From Vibrio sp. 99-70-13A1 (lineage in GTDB: Bacteria; Pseudomonadota; Gammaproteobacteria; Enterobacterales; Vibrionaceae): a DNA stretch of 64,000 nucleotides. This document shows, piece by piece, positions 52,650 through 61,441 of the stretch. The position numbers and the translations under genes are program-made. Each line of letters begins with the position of its first letter. Position 1 is the first letter of the stretch. The stretch is taken from positions 1-64,000 of the forward strand of contig NZ_VTXD01000026.1 of NCBI RefSeq assembly GCF_013114625.1. Direction: 5' to 3'. The notes under the pieces are model-generated. The model saw only the letters and a program-made list of their open reading frames with translations, was not told the origin of the DNA and made no database searches.

Positions 52650-53534
52650 ATGAGTGCTTTTTCTCAACACATGACAAACCGATTTAAAGTGCTGCTATTT
52701 ACTGCGCCGTTGCTGCTGCCACTGGTGACCTTTTGGTTAGTGCCTTTCGGCTATTCAATCTACATCAGCTTCACCGATTGGGATTACATCTCGCCAGACT
52801 ATTCGTTCATAGGCTTAGAAAATTACCAGTACATGGTTGAGGACTACGAGTTCATCCAAGCGATGCTCAACACGTTTTGGTTCTCGGTTGGCGTGGTGAT
52901 TCCCACCATCATTCTTGGTCTTGTGTTTGCCATGCTGCTGCACAAAAACTTCAAGGGCAGTCAGTTTTATCGTGCGGTGATCTTCTCCCCATGGATTACT
53001 CCAACAGTTGCGGTGTCGATTGTGTGGTCTTGGGTGTTCGAGACCAAATCAGGCTTGGCAAACCACCTATTGGAGTCGGCAGGTTTTAGTGCGATTCCAT
53101 GGTTAGAAAACGGAAACACCGCCTTGATTGCGGTGATTATCGTGACGGTGTGGCAGGCGATTGGTTGGACGATGCTGTTTTACATCAGTGCGCTCAATAA
53201 GATTCCAGAGTCACTCTATGAGGCATCTCTGATTGATGGTTGCAGCAACTTAACGCGCTTTTTGAAGATAACGCTTCCGCTGATTTCACCAACCACATTC
53301 TTCTTAGTCGTGGTCAACATTATCACAGCAATGCAAGCGTTCGATCAGTTCCAGATCCTAACGCAAGGTGGACCAGGCGGTGAAACACGTACCTTGCTGT
53401 ACCTCTTTTACCAACAAGCGTTTGAACGTTACGAAATGGGACCTGCGGCGGCAACATCACTCGTGATATTCCTGATCACCGGATTGCTGGCACTTATTAA
53501 TACCTACATCGGCAAGCGCTGGGTGTACTACTAG
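52650..53534 (+). CDS. Ugp/MalF-type ABC importer permease
   Basis: A 294-residue permease with six helices. The EAA-type loop YEASLIDGCSNLTRFLKITLPLISP is present (residues about 189-213). It pairs with the second permease downstream and resembles UgpA. AAGGACGAG precedes the ATG. It is the first gene of a six-gene operon for import and processing of an Ugp-like substrate. Confidence 0.93.
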   Translation: MSAFSQHMTNRFKVLLFTAPLLLPLVTFWLVPFGYSIYISFTDWDYISPDYSFIGLENYQYMVEDYEFIQAMLNTFWFSVGVVIPTIILGLVFAMLLHKNFKGSQFYRAVIFSPWITPTVAVSIVWSWVFETKSGLANHLLESAGFSAIPWLENGNTALIAVIIVTVWQAIGWTMLFYISALNKIPESLYEASLIDGCSNLTRFLKITLPLISPTTFFLVVVNIITAMQAFDQFQILTQGGPGGETRTLLYLFYQQAFERYEMGPAAATSLVIFLITGLLALINTYIGKRWVYY

Positions 53535-53558
53535 TCAATTTTTTGAAAGGACAGAACT

Positions 53559-54551
53559 ATGACCACGCAAGTATTGGATGCGAACCAAGGTATTCGCCAA
53601 ACAGCGCCAATGACCAAGCCTCAAAAGATCATTAGAGATGTTGGCATGGCTGCGGCTAGTGAACACGGACAGAAACGAGCTAAAAAGAACACTGCAGTGA
53701 AGACGAAAGCTGCGAGCGTTGACCGTCGTTCGTTCCTCGCACTGGCTAAGCATTTGTTCTTGGCAACCTGCGGAACCATTATGGTGTTTCCGTTCTTATG
53801 GATGCTGTCTGGTTCGCTGAAAAGCAACGATGAAATCTTCGCTAATCCGCTCAACCTGATACCAGAACAGTTTCGTTGGGAAACCTTTGTCGACACGTTT
53901 CAAAGTGCCCCATTTGGTTTGTACATTTTTAATAGCTTCAGTGTTGCCTTGTTCACGACATTGCTCGTCATCATCAATTCAGCCATGTTCGCCTATGCGC
54001 TCACGCAGCTTAATTTTCGCTCAAAAACCGTGCTGTATTTCATTGTCATGGGTTGCTACATGCTGCCGGGCGCAGTGACTTACATTCCGTCTTACATCAC
54101 CTTGGCAAAACTGGGCTTGCTGGATTCACATATGGGGTTAGTCGCATCCAATGCCGCATCTGTCTTTGGGGTGTTTTATCTAAGGCAGGTCTTCATCAAG
54201 GTTCACCCTTCACTTATTGAAGCAGCAAGAATTGATGGCGCTGGCGAAATAAAAATTCTATGGGCGATCATTTTGCCCCAATGCCGAGCTGCGGTGGCAA
54301 CACTGTTTCTCATTACTTTTATCACTAACTACAACAGCTACATGTGGCCAAGCCTGGTTATTACCACTCAGGAACTCAACCTGATTGCGACCGGAATTCG
54401 CCACTACTTCATTGCAGAGGGTAATTATGGCTTGAACTGGTCGCAGATTATGGCGGCAAGCACCATTGCAGTATTGCCTTTATTAATTTTATTCATCGTT
54501 TGTCAAAAGACGATTCTTTCAGGTATCGCCGATAATGGCGTAAAAGAGTAG
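53559..54551 (+). CDS. Ugp/MalG-type ABC importer permease
   Basis: A 330-residue permease. The C-terminal 270 residues are the MalG/UgpE fold with the EAA loop IEAARIDGAGEIKILWAIIL. The N-terminal about 55 residues are a charged, probably cytoplasmic extension (HGQKRAKKNTAVKTKAASVD) not usual in UgpE. AAAGGACAG precedes the ATG, supporting this start; an internal start is not excluded. It lies 24 bases after the first permease gene. Confidence 0.92.
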   Translation: MTTQVLDANQGIRQTAPMTKPQKIIRDVGMAAASEHGQKRAKKNTAVKTKAASVDRRSFLALAKHLFLATCGTIMVFPFLWMLSGSLKSNDEIFANPLNLIPEQFRWETFVDTFQSAPFGLYIFNSFSVALFTTLLVIINSAMFAYALTQLNFRSKTVLYFIVMGCYMLPGAVTYIPSYITLAKLGLLDSHMGLVASNAASVFGVFYLRQVFIKVHPSLIEAARIDGAGEIKILWAIILPQCRAAVATLFLITFITNYNSYMWPSLVITTQELNLIATGIRHYFIAEGNYGLNWSQIMAASTIAVLPLLILFIVCQKTILSGIADNGVKE

Positions 54552-54557
54552 ACGGAA

Positions 54558-55838
54558 ATGAAACTAAACACTCTCGCACTAGTGTGTGCTGGCGCAGCAA
54601 GCGTAACCATGTTCTCGACCAGTGTACTGGCCGCTACCGAAGTTAACTTCTGGTACTCAGGTGGCACTAAACCTCAGCAAATGATGATCAAATTGATTGA
54701 CGAGTTTAACGCCAGTCAAGATGAATACGTCGTGAAGCCGGCTTTGCAAGGTAACTACACAGAAACCTACCAAAAACTGCAAGCGGGTTTAGCCTCTAAA
54801 ACCGCTCCAGGATTAGTACTGTTGGATTCAGGACGAGCTGAAGCCATGCATGACAGAGGGCTGAGCCGCGACTTAACCCCGTTTATGGATGAAGAGTTTA
54901 ACTTTTCCGATTTTGTCAGCGCTTTTAAAGATCAAGTCACCATGGAAGATGGCACTGTCATCGGCCTGCCAGCTTATGGTACGACTCAAGTCTTCTATTA
55001 CAACAAACAAGTATTAGCGGAAAACGGCTTTACTGAAGACGACCTCAGCACTTGGCAAGGTGTCGCGAAAGTCGCTGAAAAAGTGACTAAGCGAGATGAT
55101 AAGGGCAACACCACATTTTACGGCTGGGAGCCAATGTGGGGGCAAGACAACATGATCGACGCGGCATTCTCTAACGGTGCAAAAGTGATCAGTGATGATG
55201 GAAAAACGGTGCTGATTGACTCGCCAGAATGGGTTGAGGTTTGGGATGGCTTCCGCCAATGGATCCATGATGATCAAACCATGCGTATCCACTACGGCGG
55301 TCAAGGTTGGGAATACTGGTATAAAACCATTGATGACGTCATGAAAGGTCAGGCATTGGGTTACACAGGTTCATCTGGTGACCAAGGGGATCTCGACTTC
55401 ACTAAGCTTGCAGCAACCACTCAGCCAGGTTGGGGCTCACACCCATCAGCTCCGCAAGCGGGAGCGCTCGTTTATGTGATGCCAAAAGGCACAGACGATG
55501 CGGCAGCACAAGGTGCATTTGAGTTTGTTGAGTTCTATACCAATGCTAAAAACACGGCTGCATGGTCAATGTTTACTGGTTATATTCCAGTGAGAAATAG
55601 CGTTTCAGACGTTCCTCAATATCAAGCGTTTACGAAAGAGAACCCACAAGCGTTGATCCCACTGAAGCAGGCAAACACTGCGACGAAAGACTTCCTAGAT
55701 CCAACCAACGGTAAAATCATGGACGCGCTAAAAGTTGCTGCTGATCAGATTCAAATCCAAAACGTACCGGCTGACAAAGCGCTAAAACAGGCAGCTAAAA
55801 AAGCCCAACGTGCATTAGATAGAGCAAACCGCTCTTAG
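54558..55838 (+). CDS. UgpB-like ABC importer solute-binding protein
   Basis: A 426-residue periplasmic binding protein of family 1. A signal peptide (about 1-25, ending VLAA-TE) precedes EVNFWYSGGTKPQQMMIKLI. Features shared with UgpB include GNYTETYQKLQAGLA, YYNKQVL, GSSGDQGDLDF-type ligand loop and TGYIPVRN. The substrate is probably a glycerol phosphate or related diester, by family resemblance only. It follows the second permease by six bases and is followed by a 17-bp repeat and a strong hairpin that separates it from the PHP gene. Confidence 0.9.
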   Translation: MKLNTLALVCAGAASVTMFSTSVLAATEVNFWYSGGTKPQQMMIKLIDEFNASQDEYVVKPALQGNYTETYQKLQAGLASKTAPGLVLLDSGRAEAMHDRGLSRDLTPFMDEEFNFSDFVSAFKDQVTMEDGTVIGLPAYGTTQVFYYNKQVLAENGFTEDDLSTWQGVAKVAEKVTKRDDKGNTTFYGWEPMWGQDNMIDAAFSNGAKVISDDGKTVLIDSPEWVEVWDGFRQWIHDDQTMRIHYGGQGWEYWYKTIDDVMKGQALGYTGSSGDQGDLDFTKLAATTQPGWGSHPSAPQAGALVYVMPKGTDDAAAQGAFEFVEFYTNAKNTAAWSMFTGYIPVRNSVSDVPQYQAFTKENPQALIPLKQANTATKDFLDPTNGKIMDALKVAADQIQIQNVPADKALKQAAKKAQRALDRANRS

Positions 55839-55859
55839 CTGATGATGTTAAGCCCGTTG

Positions 55860-55910
55860 GCTATGTAAATCATTTAGCTGAGTAAGTCATTTAGTTATGT
55901 AAGCCATTTA
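55860..55910. repeat. 17-bp imperfect tandem repeat (3 copies)
   Basis: GCTATGTAAATCATTTA, GCTGAGTAAGTCATTTA and GTTATGTAAGCCATTTA stand head to tail 21 bases after the binding-protein stop, with a fourth degraded copy. No coding sense is visible. Confidence 0.85.
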
Positions 55911-55983
55911 GCAATGGTTAATGCTTTGGCTACGTTAAGGCTAGATAAGTCAAGACTAATTGACTAACCGTTCCTGAGGTTAC

Positions 55984-56006
55984 TAGCCCACCAGCGAGGT
56001 GGGCTA
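55984..56006 (+). other. Strong hairpin inside the Ugp-like operon
   Basis: TAGCCCACC, a five-base loop and GGTGGGCTA form a perfect 9-bp stem 41 bases before the PHP gene, without a T run. It may stabilise the upstream message, giving more binding protein than downstream enzymes, or be a weak attenuator. Confidence 0.6.
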
Positions 56007-56047
56007 ATTCAACTAAGTTCGAATACTGGATAAATAGGTAAAACACT

Positions 56048-57520
56048 ATGACTCAATTTCAAGGTGAACTGCCTTTTGGTCGTACACGTCTTACATTTGA
56101 TGTTCCGCATGGTTCAACTTCTGTCAGCATCAGAGGTACAACGGTCACCAAAGGCTTTTTATACGCAGCCGCTTATGATGCTAATGGTCATTTCCATGGC
56201 AAGTTACTGTTCGAGAAACAACATAAAGCACTTGATATACACATTCAAGATTCAGGCTTAGGTGCTATTGATGGCACGATTCCTTCTGGTGAATGGTATC
56301 TGGAACTGTATAACCTTGAAGGGGAATTTCGCCGCGAACGAGCCATGAATTATCAAGTCTCGGTAGAGTTTCACTCAAGCTCTACACGTCCTGTTAGCCA
56401 ATCCGCTAGCCAGCACGTTGCTGAAAACCGCACGCTAACGCTGGAGCCAGTGGTGAACAATCAGCATCACGTAAAGTTCGATTACAGTGCAGTGCTCAAC
56501 ACTGAATCTCGCTGGTATCGAGGTGACCTACATGCGCACACTCAACTGTCTGATGGTCACAACACGCTCGAAGCAGCAAAAGAGATCATTGAATCACAAG
56601 ATCTCGACTTCTTCTATTTTACAGAGCACAACATTTGTCAGCCTAAACTTCCCCAGTCAACGCAGTGCTTGTTTATGCCGGCTTTGGAAGTCACGACTGA
56701 TTTGGGGCACTTCAATGTGCATGGTCCCATTCGTTCACTCGATCTCAGAAACGTTGAGCACACCAGCCAAGCCATTATCGAATCCGGCTTGGATTTAGCG
56801 CAACAAGATCACAGCTCTATCAGTATTAACCACCCAATGATGAAACCATGGCATTGGCACTACGACGAAATAGAACTGAGTCGAGTCTCCACCTTTGAAG
56901 TGTGCTGTGACCCAACGTGGTCGACGTCTCCTCAAGCAACTGAACAAGCACTGCTTGTGTTGAATACCATGTGGAATTGCGGGCACCGTATTACTGCCGT
57001 TGGTGGAAGCGACTCTCACCTCGAACCACATGAACGCAACCCTAAAGCCAATGAACCCTCAATTTATGGCGACCCTTCAACGTTTGTATACAGCCACGGG
57101 TTAAGTGGTGAAGGAATTTTGGCAGGGCTGCGTAACGGGCAGGTTTACATCGAAAGGTGCTGCGGGCTGACATTTGCAATCAATCAAGGCGCTCTTTTAC
57201 CTGGGCAAGATTCCTCAGGGCAAGCTCTTAACTATTCACTATCTGTCGACGATTCCGACAATCAATATGAGGCAGAGTGTGTGGTGGATGGGCAGGTTGT
57301 TGCTCGCTTTTCATTATCCGAACACCCACAAGAATTTAACGTTGAAGCTGGCTACCTATGGTGCCGAATTGATATTCGCCGCACATCGAATGACGGCAGA
57401 CGTGGGGAATTTGAAGGCTGCATCAATGCGGTGTTCGACGGTACCCAACCAATATTTACTCAACCCTTAGTCGAGACTTGGGGCGAACTCATGGAGCAAT
57501 TCAATCGTGATGAAGTTTAA
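56048..57520 (+). CDS. PHP-domain metal-dependent hydrolase (CehA/McbA-like)
   Basis: A 490-residue protein with no clear signal peptide. Residues about 155-390 form a PHP domain: GDLHAHTQLSDGHN with H162 and H164, FYFTEHN, SINHP and VGGSDSHLEP with metal-binding His/Asp. The N-terminal (1-130) and C-terminal parts are beta-rich accessory regions. PHP enzymes hydrolyse phosphoesters or carbamates; CehA cleaves an aryl carbamate. Being inside an Ugp-like importer operon and next to an HAD phosphatase, it may cleave a phosphodiester after import. It overlaps the HAD gene by 11 to 14 bases. Confidence 0.85.
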   Translation: MTQFQGELPFGRTRLTFDVPHGSTSVSIRGTTVTKGFLYAAAYDANGHFHGKLLFEKQHKALDIHIQDSGLGAIDGTIPSGEWYLELYNLEGEFRRERAMNYQVSVEFHSSSTRPVSQSASQHVAENRTLTLEPVVNNQHHVKFDYSAVLNTESRWYRGDLHAHTQLSDGHNTLEAAKEIIESQDLDFFYFTEHNICQPKLPQSTQCLFMPALEVTTDLGHFNVHGPIRSLDLRNVEHTSQAIIESGLDLAQQDHSSISINHPMMKPWHWHYDEIELSRVSTFEVCCDPTWSTSPQATEQALLVLNTMWNCGHRITAVGGSDSHLEPHERNPKANEPSIYGDPSTFVYSHGLSGEGILAGLRNGQVYIERCCGLTFAINQGALLPGQDSSGQALNYSLSVDDSDNQYEAECVVDGQVVARFSLSEHPQEFNVEAGYLWCRIDIRRTSNDGRRGEFEGCINAVFDGTQPIFTQPLVETWGELMEQFNRDEV

Positions 57521-58256
57521 AGGTTTATTGTTTGATAAAGACGGAACTCTATTGGAGTTTCATAATATGTGGCTCAATGTTTCTCGTAGTGCATGCAGAC
57601 AAGTTCAAGATTACAGTGTTCGCCACAAAGGGCTGCAAACCATTAGCGCAGAAGCTCTACTTTCAGCGATTGGAGTAGAAGGCGATATTGTACATAACCA
57701 CGGCTTACTGGCCTCCAACCCAGTGGAAGATACCGCAAAAGTGTGGTTTTCCATGCTCAAACCTATGGTGTCACTTGCCGAATTTACGATTGTCACAAAA
57801 GCAGCGTTTAATGAACAAGTCGAACAAAACCCACAATGGGTGGAAGCCCTACCTGGAATAACTGACAAGCTCGACTCGCTAAAACAGCAGGGCATGATTT
57901 TAGGCATTGCAACGGCCGATACCAAAGATTCGACCCTCTATACATTGGAGCAATCTGGGCTCAGTGACTTGTTTGATTACGTCGGGTATTCCGATGGCGA
58001 TATTGAACCTAAACCGGCTCCGGCTTTACTTGATGCTTTTTGCAAACAATGCGGACTTGAGCCTCATGAGGTCATCATGTTTGGCGATACTGTTTCGGAT
58101 ATGGAATTTGGCAGTAATGCGGGGGCGAAGAAAATTGGTGTACTAACGGGCACTGCGGCGTTAAGCGAACTGACGCCAGTTGCCGATTTGGTGATCCCGT
58201 CAGTGGCTAATTTCAATGCAGAGGCTTTTAACGCGCTCATGCAAGAACAAGTTTAA
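57510..58256 (+). CDS. HAD-family phosphatase
   Basis: A 248-residue phosphoglycolate-phosphatase-like HAD hydrolase. Motif I is FDKDGTLL with nucleophile D9 and acid D11, motif II GIATADTKDS, motif III Lys in PKPAPALL, and motif IV MFGDTVSDMEFG. The cap domain lies at about 20-100. It overlaps the PHP gene's end and is followed by the ATPase gene nine bases later. I used ATG 57510; GTG 57507 directly precedes it. It likely removes phosphate from the product of import or PHP hydrolysis. Confidence 0.92.
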   Translation: MKFKGLLFDKDGTLLEFHNMWLNVSRSACRQVQDYSVRHKGLQTISAEALLSAIGVEGDIVHNHGLLASNPVEDTAKVWFSMLKPMVSLAEFTIVTKAAFNEQVEQNPQWVEALPGITDKLDSLKQQGMILGIATADTKDSTLYTLEQSGLSDLFDYVGYSDGDIEPKPAPALLDAFCKQCGLEPHEVIMFGDTVSDMEFGSNAGAKKIGVLTGTAALSELTPVADLVIPSVANFNAEAFNALMQEQV

Positions 58257-58265
58257 GGAACACAC

Positions 58266-59393
58266 ATGGCTGAAGTTACGCTAAAAGGGGTCGAAAAAAC
58301 CTACCCAAATGGTTTTAAAGCCGTGCACGGTGTCGATCTTAAAATCCATGAAGGTGAATTCATGGTGTTTGTCGGACCATCGGGTTGCGCGAAATCCACC
58401 ACCCTACGCATGATCGCAGGGCTAGAAGACATCTCTGATGGCGATGTTTATATCGGTGATAAGCGGGTCAATGACTTACCACCTAAAGACCGCGGTATTT
58501 CGATGGTGTTCCAAAATTATGCGCTCTACCCGCACATGTCTGTCCATGAAAATATGGCTTTTGGATTGAAACAGCAAAAACTGCCCAAACATGAAATCGA
58601 AGCACGCATCGATGAAGCCGCTAAAACATTAGAGATCGAGCACTTATTGAAAAACAAGCCAGGCGAGATGTCTGGAGGGCAGCGTCAGCGAGTTGCGCTT
58701 GGTCGCGCGATGGTAAGAAAACCTGACGTATTCTTGTTTGACGAACCGCTTTCAAATCTTGATGCCAAACTTCGTGTGTCGACTCGTGTGAGTATTGCGC
58801 AGCTGCATAATGATCTAAAAGCGGAAGGTCAAAACGCCACGATGATTTACGTTACCCACGATCAGGTGGAAGCGATGACATTGGGCGACCGTATCTGTGT
58901 ACTCAATCAAGGCGAAATCATGCAGGTTGATACCCCAATGAACCTTTATCATTACCCGGCAAATAAGTTTGTCGCCGGTTTTATTGGGTCACCTGCAATG
59001 AACATCATCAAAGTCAGAGTCGATGAAATTGATGGTGTGATGAATGTCATTTCAGAAAGTGGCATTCGTTGGCAGCTGCCTGAAGATAAACAAGCCATTG
59101 CTCGTACTAAGCAGAACCAATGGATTTGGTTTGGTATTCGACCTGAGCACGTTCAACTGGCGAACGATGATGCAGCATTGTCAAACGCCAATATTCAAAA
59201 CCATCAGATCGGTGTGGTGGAATCAATGGGGAATGAGCTGTACCTGTATTTCCATATTGGCAGCAACAAGTTGATTGCGAGAATCCCTTTTGATGCCGAT
59301 CGATCGGTTCAAAATGGTCAACAGGTCTTACTGAATTTCAAAACTGCCCATTGCCACCTGTTTGATTTAGAAACCGAACAGGCTTTAGGCTAG
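58266..59393 (+). CDS. Ugp/Mal-type ABC importer ATPase
   Basis: A 375-residue ATPase of the MalK/UgpC group. Walker A is GPSGCAKST (residues about 37-45): the usual glycine before Lys is alanine. Q loop VFQNYALYPHM, signature MSGGQRQRVALG and Walker B VFLFDEPLSNLDAKL are canonical, with the H loop VTHDQVEA. The C-terminal TOBE-type regulatory region (about 240-375) follows. It should energise the two permeases 4 kb upstream in the same operon. AAGGA precedes the ATG. The strong terminator after it ends the operon. Confidence 0.92.
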   Translation: MAEVTLKGVEKTYPNGFKAVHGVDLKIHEGEFMVFVGPSGCAKSTTLRMIAGLEDISDGDVYIGDKRVNDLPPKDRGISMVFQNYALYPHMSVHENMAFGLKQQKLPKHEIEARIDEAAKTLEIEHLLKNKPGEMSGGQRQRVALGRAMVRKPDVFLFDEPLSNLDAKLRVSTRVSIAQLHNDLKAEGQNATMIYVTHDQVEAMTLGDRICVLNQGEIMQVDTPMNLYHYPANKFVAGFIGSPAMNIIKVRVDEIDGVMNVISESGIRWQLPEDKQAIARTKQNQWIWFGIRPEHVQLANDDAALSNANIQNHQIGVVESMGNELYLYFHIGSNKLIARIPFDADRSVQNGQQVLLNFKTAHCHLFDLETEQALG

Positions 59394-59414
59394 CCCGCTG
59401 AAAAATCCAAGCTT

Positions 59415-59455
59415 CGATAAATAGGGGGAGGAAAGCTTTCTTCCCCTCTATTTAT
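59415..59455 (+). terminator. Terminator of the Ugp-like operon
   Basis: GATAAATAGGGGGAGGAAAG pairs with CTTTCTTCCCCTCTATTTATC through a long nearly perfect stem 22 bases after the ATPase stop. TTT-rich repeat DNA follows. Confidence 0.8.
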
Positions 59456-59484
59456 CTTTATCTTTATCTTTATTTTTATTTTTA
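59450..59484. repeat. Hexamer tandem repeat (TTTATC then TTTATT)
   Basis: Six-base periodicity begins within the terminator's descending arm and continues after it. Units change from TTTATC to TTTATT along the array. Confidence 0.85.
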
Positions 59485-59511
59485 TAACAACTTACAAAGC
59501 ACACCCGACGC

Positions 59512-60324
59512 TTACTTAAACTGCCTTGGTAAATAGTCAGGTTTTTCTTCAGGACGACGCTCTCTTTTCCCCGCTATGATCCGATTCTTACCAATCCCAA
59601 CCTTAATTTGATACCAGGTTTCTAAAAATAGCGCCAAACCGGGGCTTGTCCACCATGTTTTGTGATACAGCTTTTTTGTAGCAGCTAATACATCAGGAGA
59701 TCGTTCAATACATTCTTGAGCGAGTTTATAAGCTTCAACGTATGGATCTTCAGCAATCTTAGTCACTAGCCCATACTCTTTGGCTTGCTTGCTGTCTATC
59801 ACCTTCGCTGTCATCGCCATTTCTAAGGTGTGGTCTTGACGCATTAATTCTCGAAAGGCCAATGCGCCACCCATATCAGGAATCAATCCCCACTTAGCTT
59901 CCATAATGGAGAAGTTGGCATCTGGGCTAGCAATACGAAAATCACCACCACTGGCAAGCTGTAAACCGCCCCCCCAGCACCTTCCATGAATCGCAAAGAT
60001 AACTGGGCAAGGAATGTCTCGCCAACCAACCGAAAAACGCTGCGCATCATTAGGTAAGGTCGGCCACCATTTAAACAATAACTTGAGTGCACCAACTTTA
60101 CTGGTCAGCAATGATTTTACGTCTAAGCCTGAACAAAAATCGCTTCCATCCCCTTTTACAATAACGGCACGTACCTGCTTATTGCGGCTTAACGATTTCG
60201 TGAGATGATTGACGGCTTGAAACATCGGCATATCAATCGCATTGAGTTTGTCTGCTCGGTTAAGGATCACGGTCGCGATTTGGTTATCATCAATGGTACA
60301 AGTCACACGAGGTTGCTCAGACAT
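59512..60324 (-). CDS. Crotonase/enoyl-CoA hydratase family protein
   Basis: A 270-residue crotonase-fold enzyme. The oxyanion-hole segments are KGDGSDFCSGLDVKSLL and HGRCWGGGLQLASGGDFRIA, then ISIMEAKWGLIPDMGGALAF with a Glu/Asp pattern that is partly changed from the canonical hydratase pair. Hydratase, isomerase or hydrolase activity on a CoA thioester cannot be decided. It is solitary, converging with the Ugp-like operon. Confidence 0.92.
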   Translation of the reverse strand: MSEQPRVTCTIDDNQIATVILNRADKLNAIDMPMFQAVNHLTKSLSRNKQVRAVIVKGDGSDFCSGLDVKSLLTSKVGALKLLFKWWPTLPNDAQRFSVGWRDIPCPVIFAIHGRCWGGGLQLASGGDFRIASPDANFSIMEAKWGLIPDMGGALAFRELMRQDHTLEMAMTAKVIDSKQAKEYGLVTKIAEDPYVEAYKLAQECIERSPDVLAATKKLYHKTWWTSPGLALFLETWYQIKVGIGKNRIIAGKRERRPEEKPDYLPRQFK

Positions 60325-60436
60325 AGCCCTGCTCTAATTAAGAAGTCGTACCAGTAACATATACAAAGATTTAACATTTAGAAAGGAAGCTTCTTCAACG
60401 TAGAGATGGCGGTCAAAAAACAAACATTCTAGAAAC

Positions 60437-60462
60437 AAAAAACCGACCCAATGGATCGGCTT
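60437..60462 (-). terminator. Intrinsic terminator of the speAB operon
   Basis: On the minus strand AAGCCGATCC and GGGTCGGTT form a short stem with one G-U pair, followed by TTTTT, about 55 bases after the speB stop. Confidence 0.75.
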
Positions 60463-60514
60463 CTGAATTTTTCGGCGACGTTTTCAATCGCGACTACTCA
60501 CTTTTTAATCGTCA

Positions 60515-61441
60515 TTAATCGATCTGACGACTTGATGCCCAAGCGTACATCAATTCAAGTGCCACCGTTGCGCCGGCTAAAGCGGTAAGATCGCTATGAT
60601 CATAAGGTGGTGAGACTTCGACCACATCCATGCCCACAATGTTCACACCCGCTAGACCACGTAGGATCTTCAGCACTTTATCTGAATTCAAGCCACCGCA
60701 TACTGGTGTTCCCGTACCCGGTGCAAATGCAGGATCTAGGCAATCAATATCGAACGTGACATACACCGGCTTGTCACCAATGATGTCACGGATACGAGCT
60801 ACGATATCATCCGCACTCAGATCGTTTGCTTCCATCGCATTGATGACATTGAAACCATGATCTTGTTTGTCATACTCAGTGCGAATACCAATTTGCACTG
60901 AATGCTTAGGCGAGATAAGCCCTTCATTCGGAGCATGGTAAAACATAGTACCGTGATCATAATTACTGCCATTAGCATATGTATCGGTATGTGCATCGAA
61001 ATGAATCAATGCCATTTCACCGTGATACTTTGCGTAAGCACGTAAGATCGGCAATGTGATAAAGTGATCGCCACCTAACGCCAGCATGGTTTTGCCACTT
61101 TTTAGGATTTCATTGGTCGCCGCTTCTAAACGATAAGTGAAATCTTCAGCGTCACCACAATCAAAGACTAAATCACCCGCATCAATGACTTTAGCACGAT
61201 CAAATACATTGAAATCCCAAGGGAATTTATTACCTTCCCACGCTAAATTTACCGATGCACGACGAATTGCGTCGGGCCCCATTCGAGCACCCGGTCGACC
61301 TGACGTTGCCATATCTAGCGGTACACCTAACACAACAAGATCCGCATCTGACGATACTGGATTACGAAGGTAAGGCTGGCGCATAAAACTCATCGAGTTC
61401 GAGTAAAGCGAATAATCAGTTTTAGTGAACAAATCATTCAT
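60515..61441 (-). CDS. speB: Agmatinase SpeB
   Basis: A 308-residue manganese ureohydrolase that converts agmatine to putrescine and urea. Metal ligands are visible in GGDHFITLPI, HFDAHTDTY and TFDIDCLDPAFAPG; length matches E. coli SpeB (306). Its start follows the speA stop directly (61441/61442), with AGAGGA inside the end of speA as ribosome-binding site, so the two are cotranscribed and coupled. Confidence 0.97.
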   Translation of the reverse strand: MNDLFTKTDYSLYSNSMSFMRQPYLRNPVSSDADLVVLGVPLDMATSGRPGARMGPDAIRRASVNLAWEGNKFPWDFNVFDRAKVIDAGDLVFDCGDAEDFTYRLEAATNEILKSGKTMLALGGDHFITLPILRAYAKYHGEMALIHFDAHTDTYANGSNYDHGTMFYHAPNEGLISPKHSVQIGIRTEYDKQDHGFNVINAMEANDLSADDIVARIRDIIGDKPVYVTFDIDCLDPAFAPGTGTPVCGGLNSDKVLKILRGLAGVNIVGMDVVEVSPPYDHSDLTALAGATVALELMYAWASSRQID

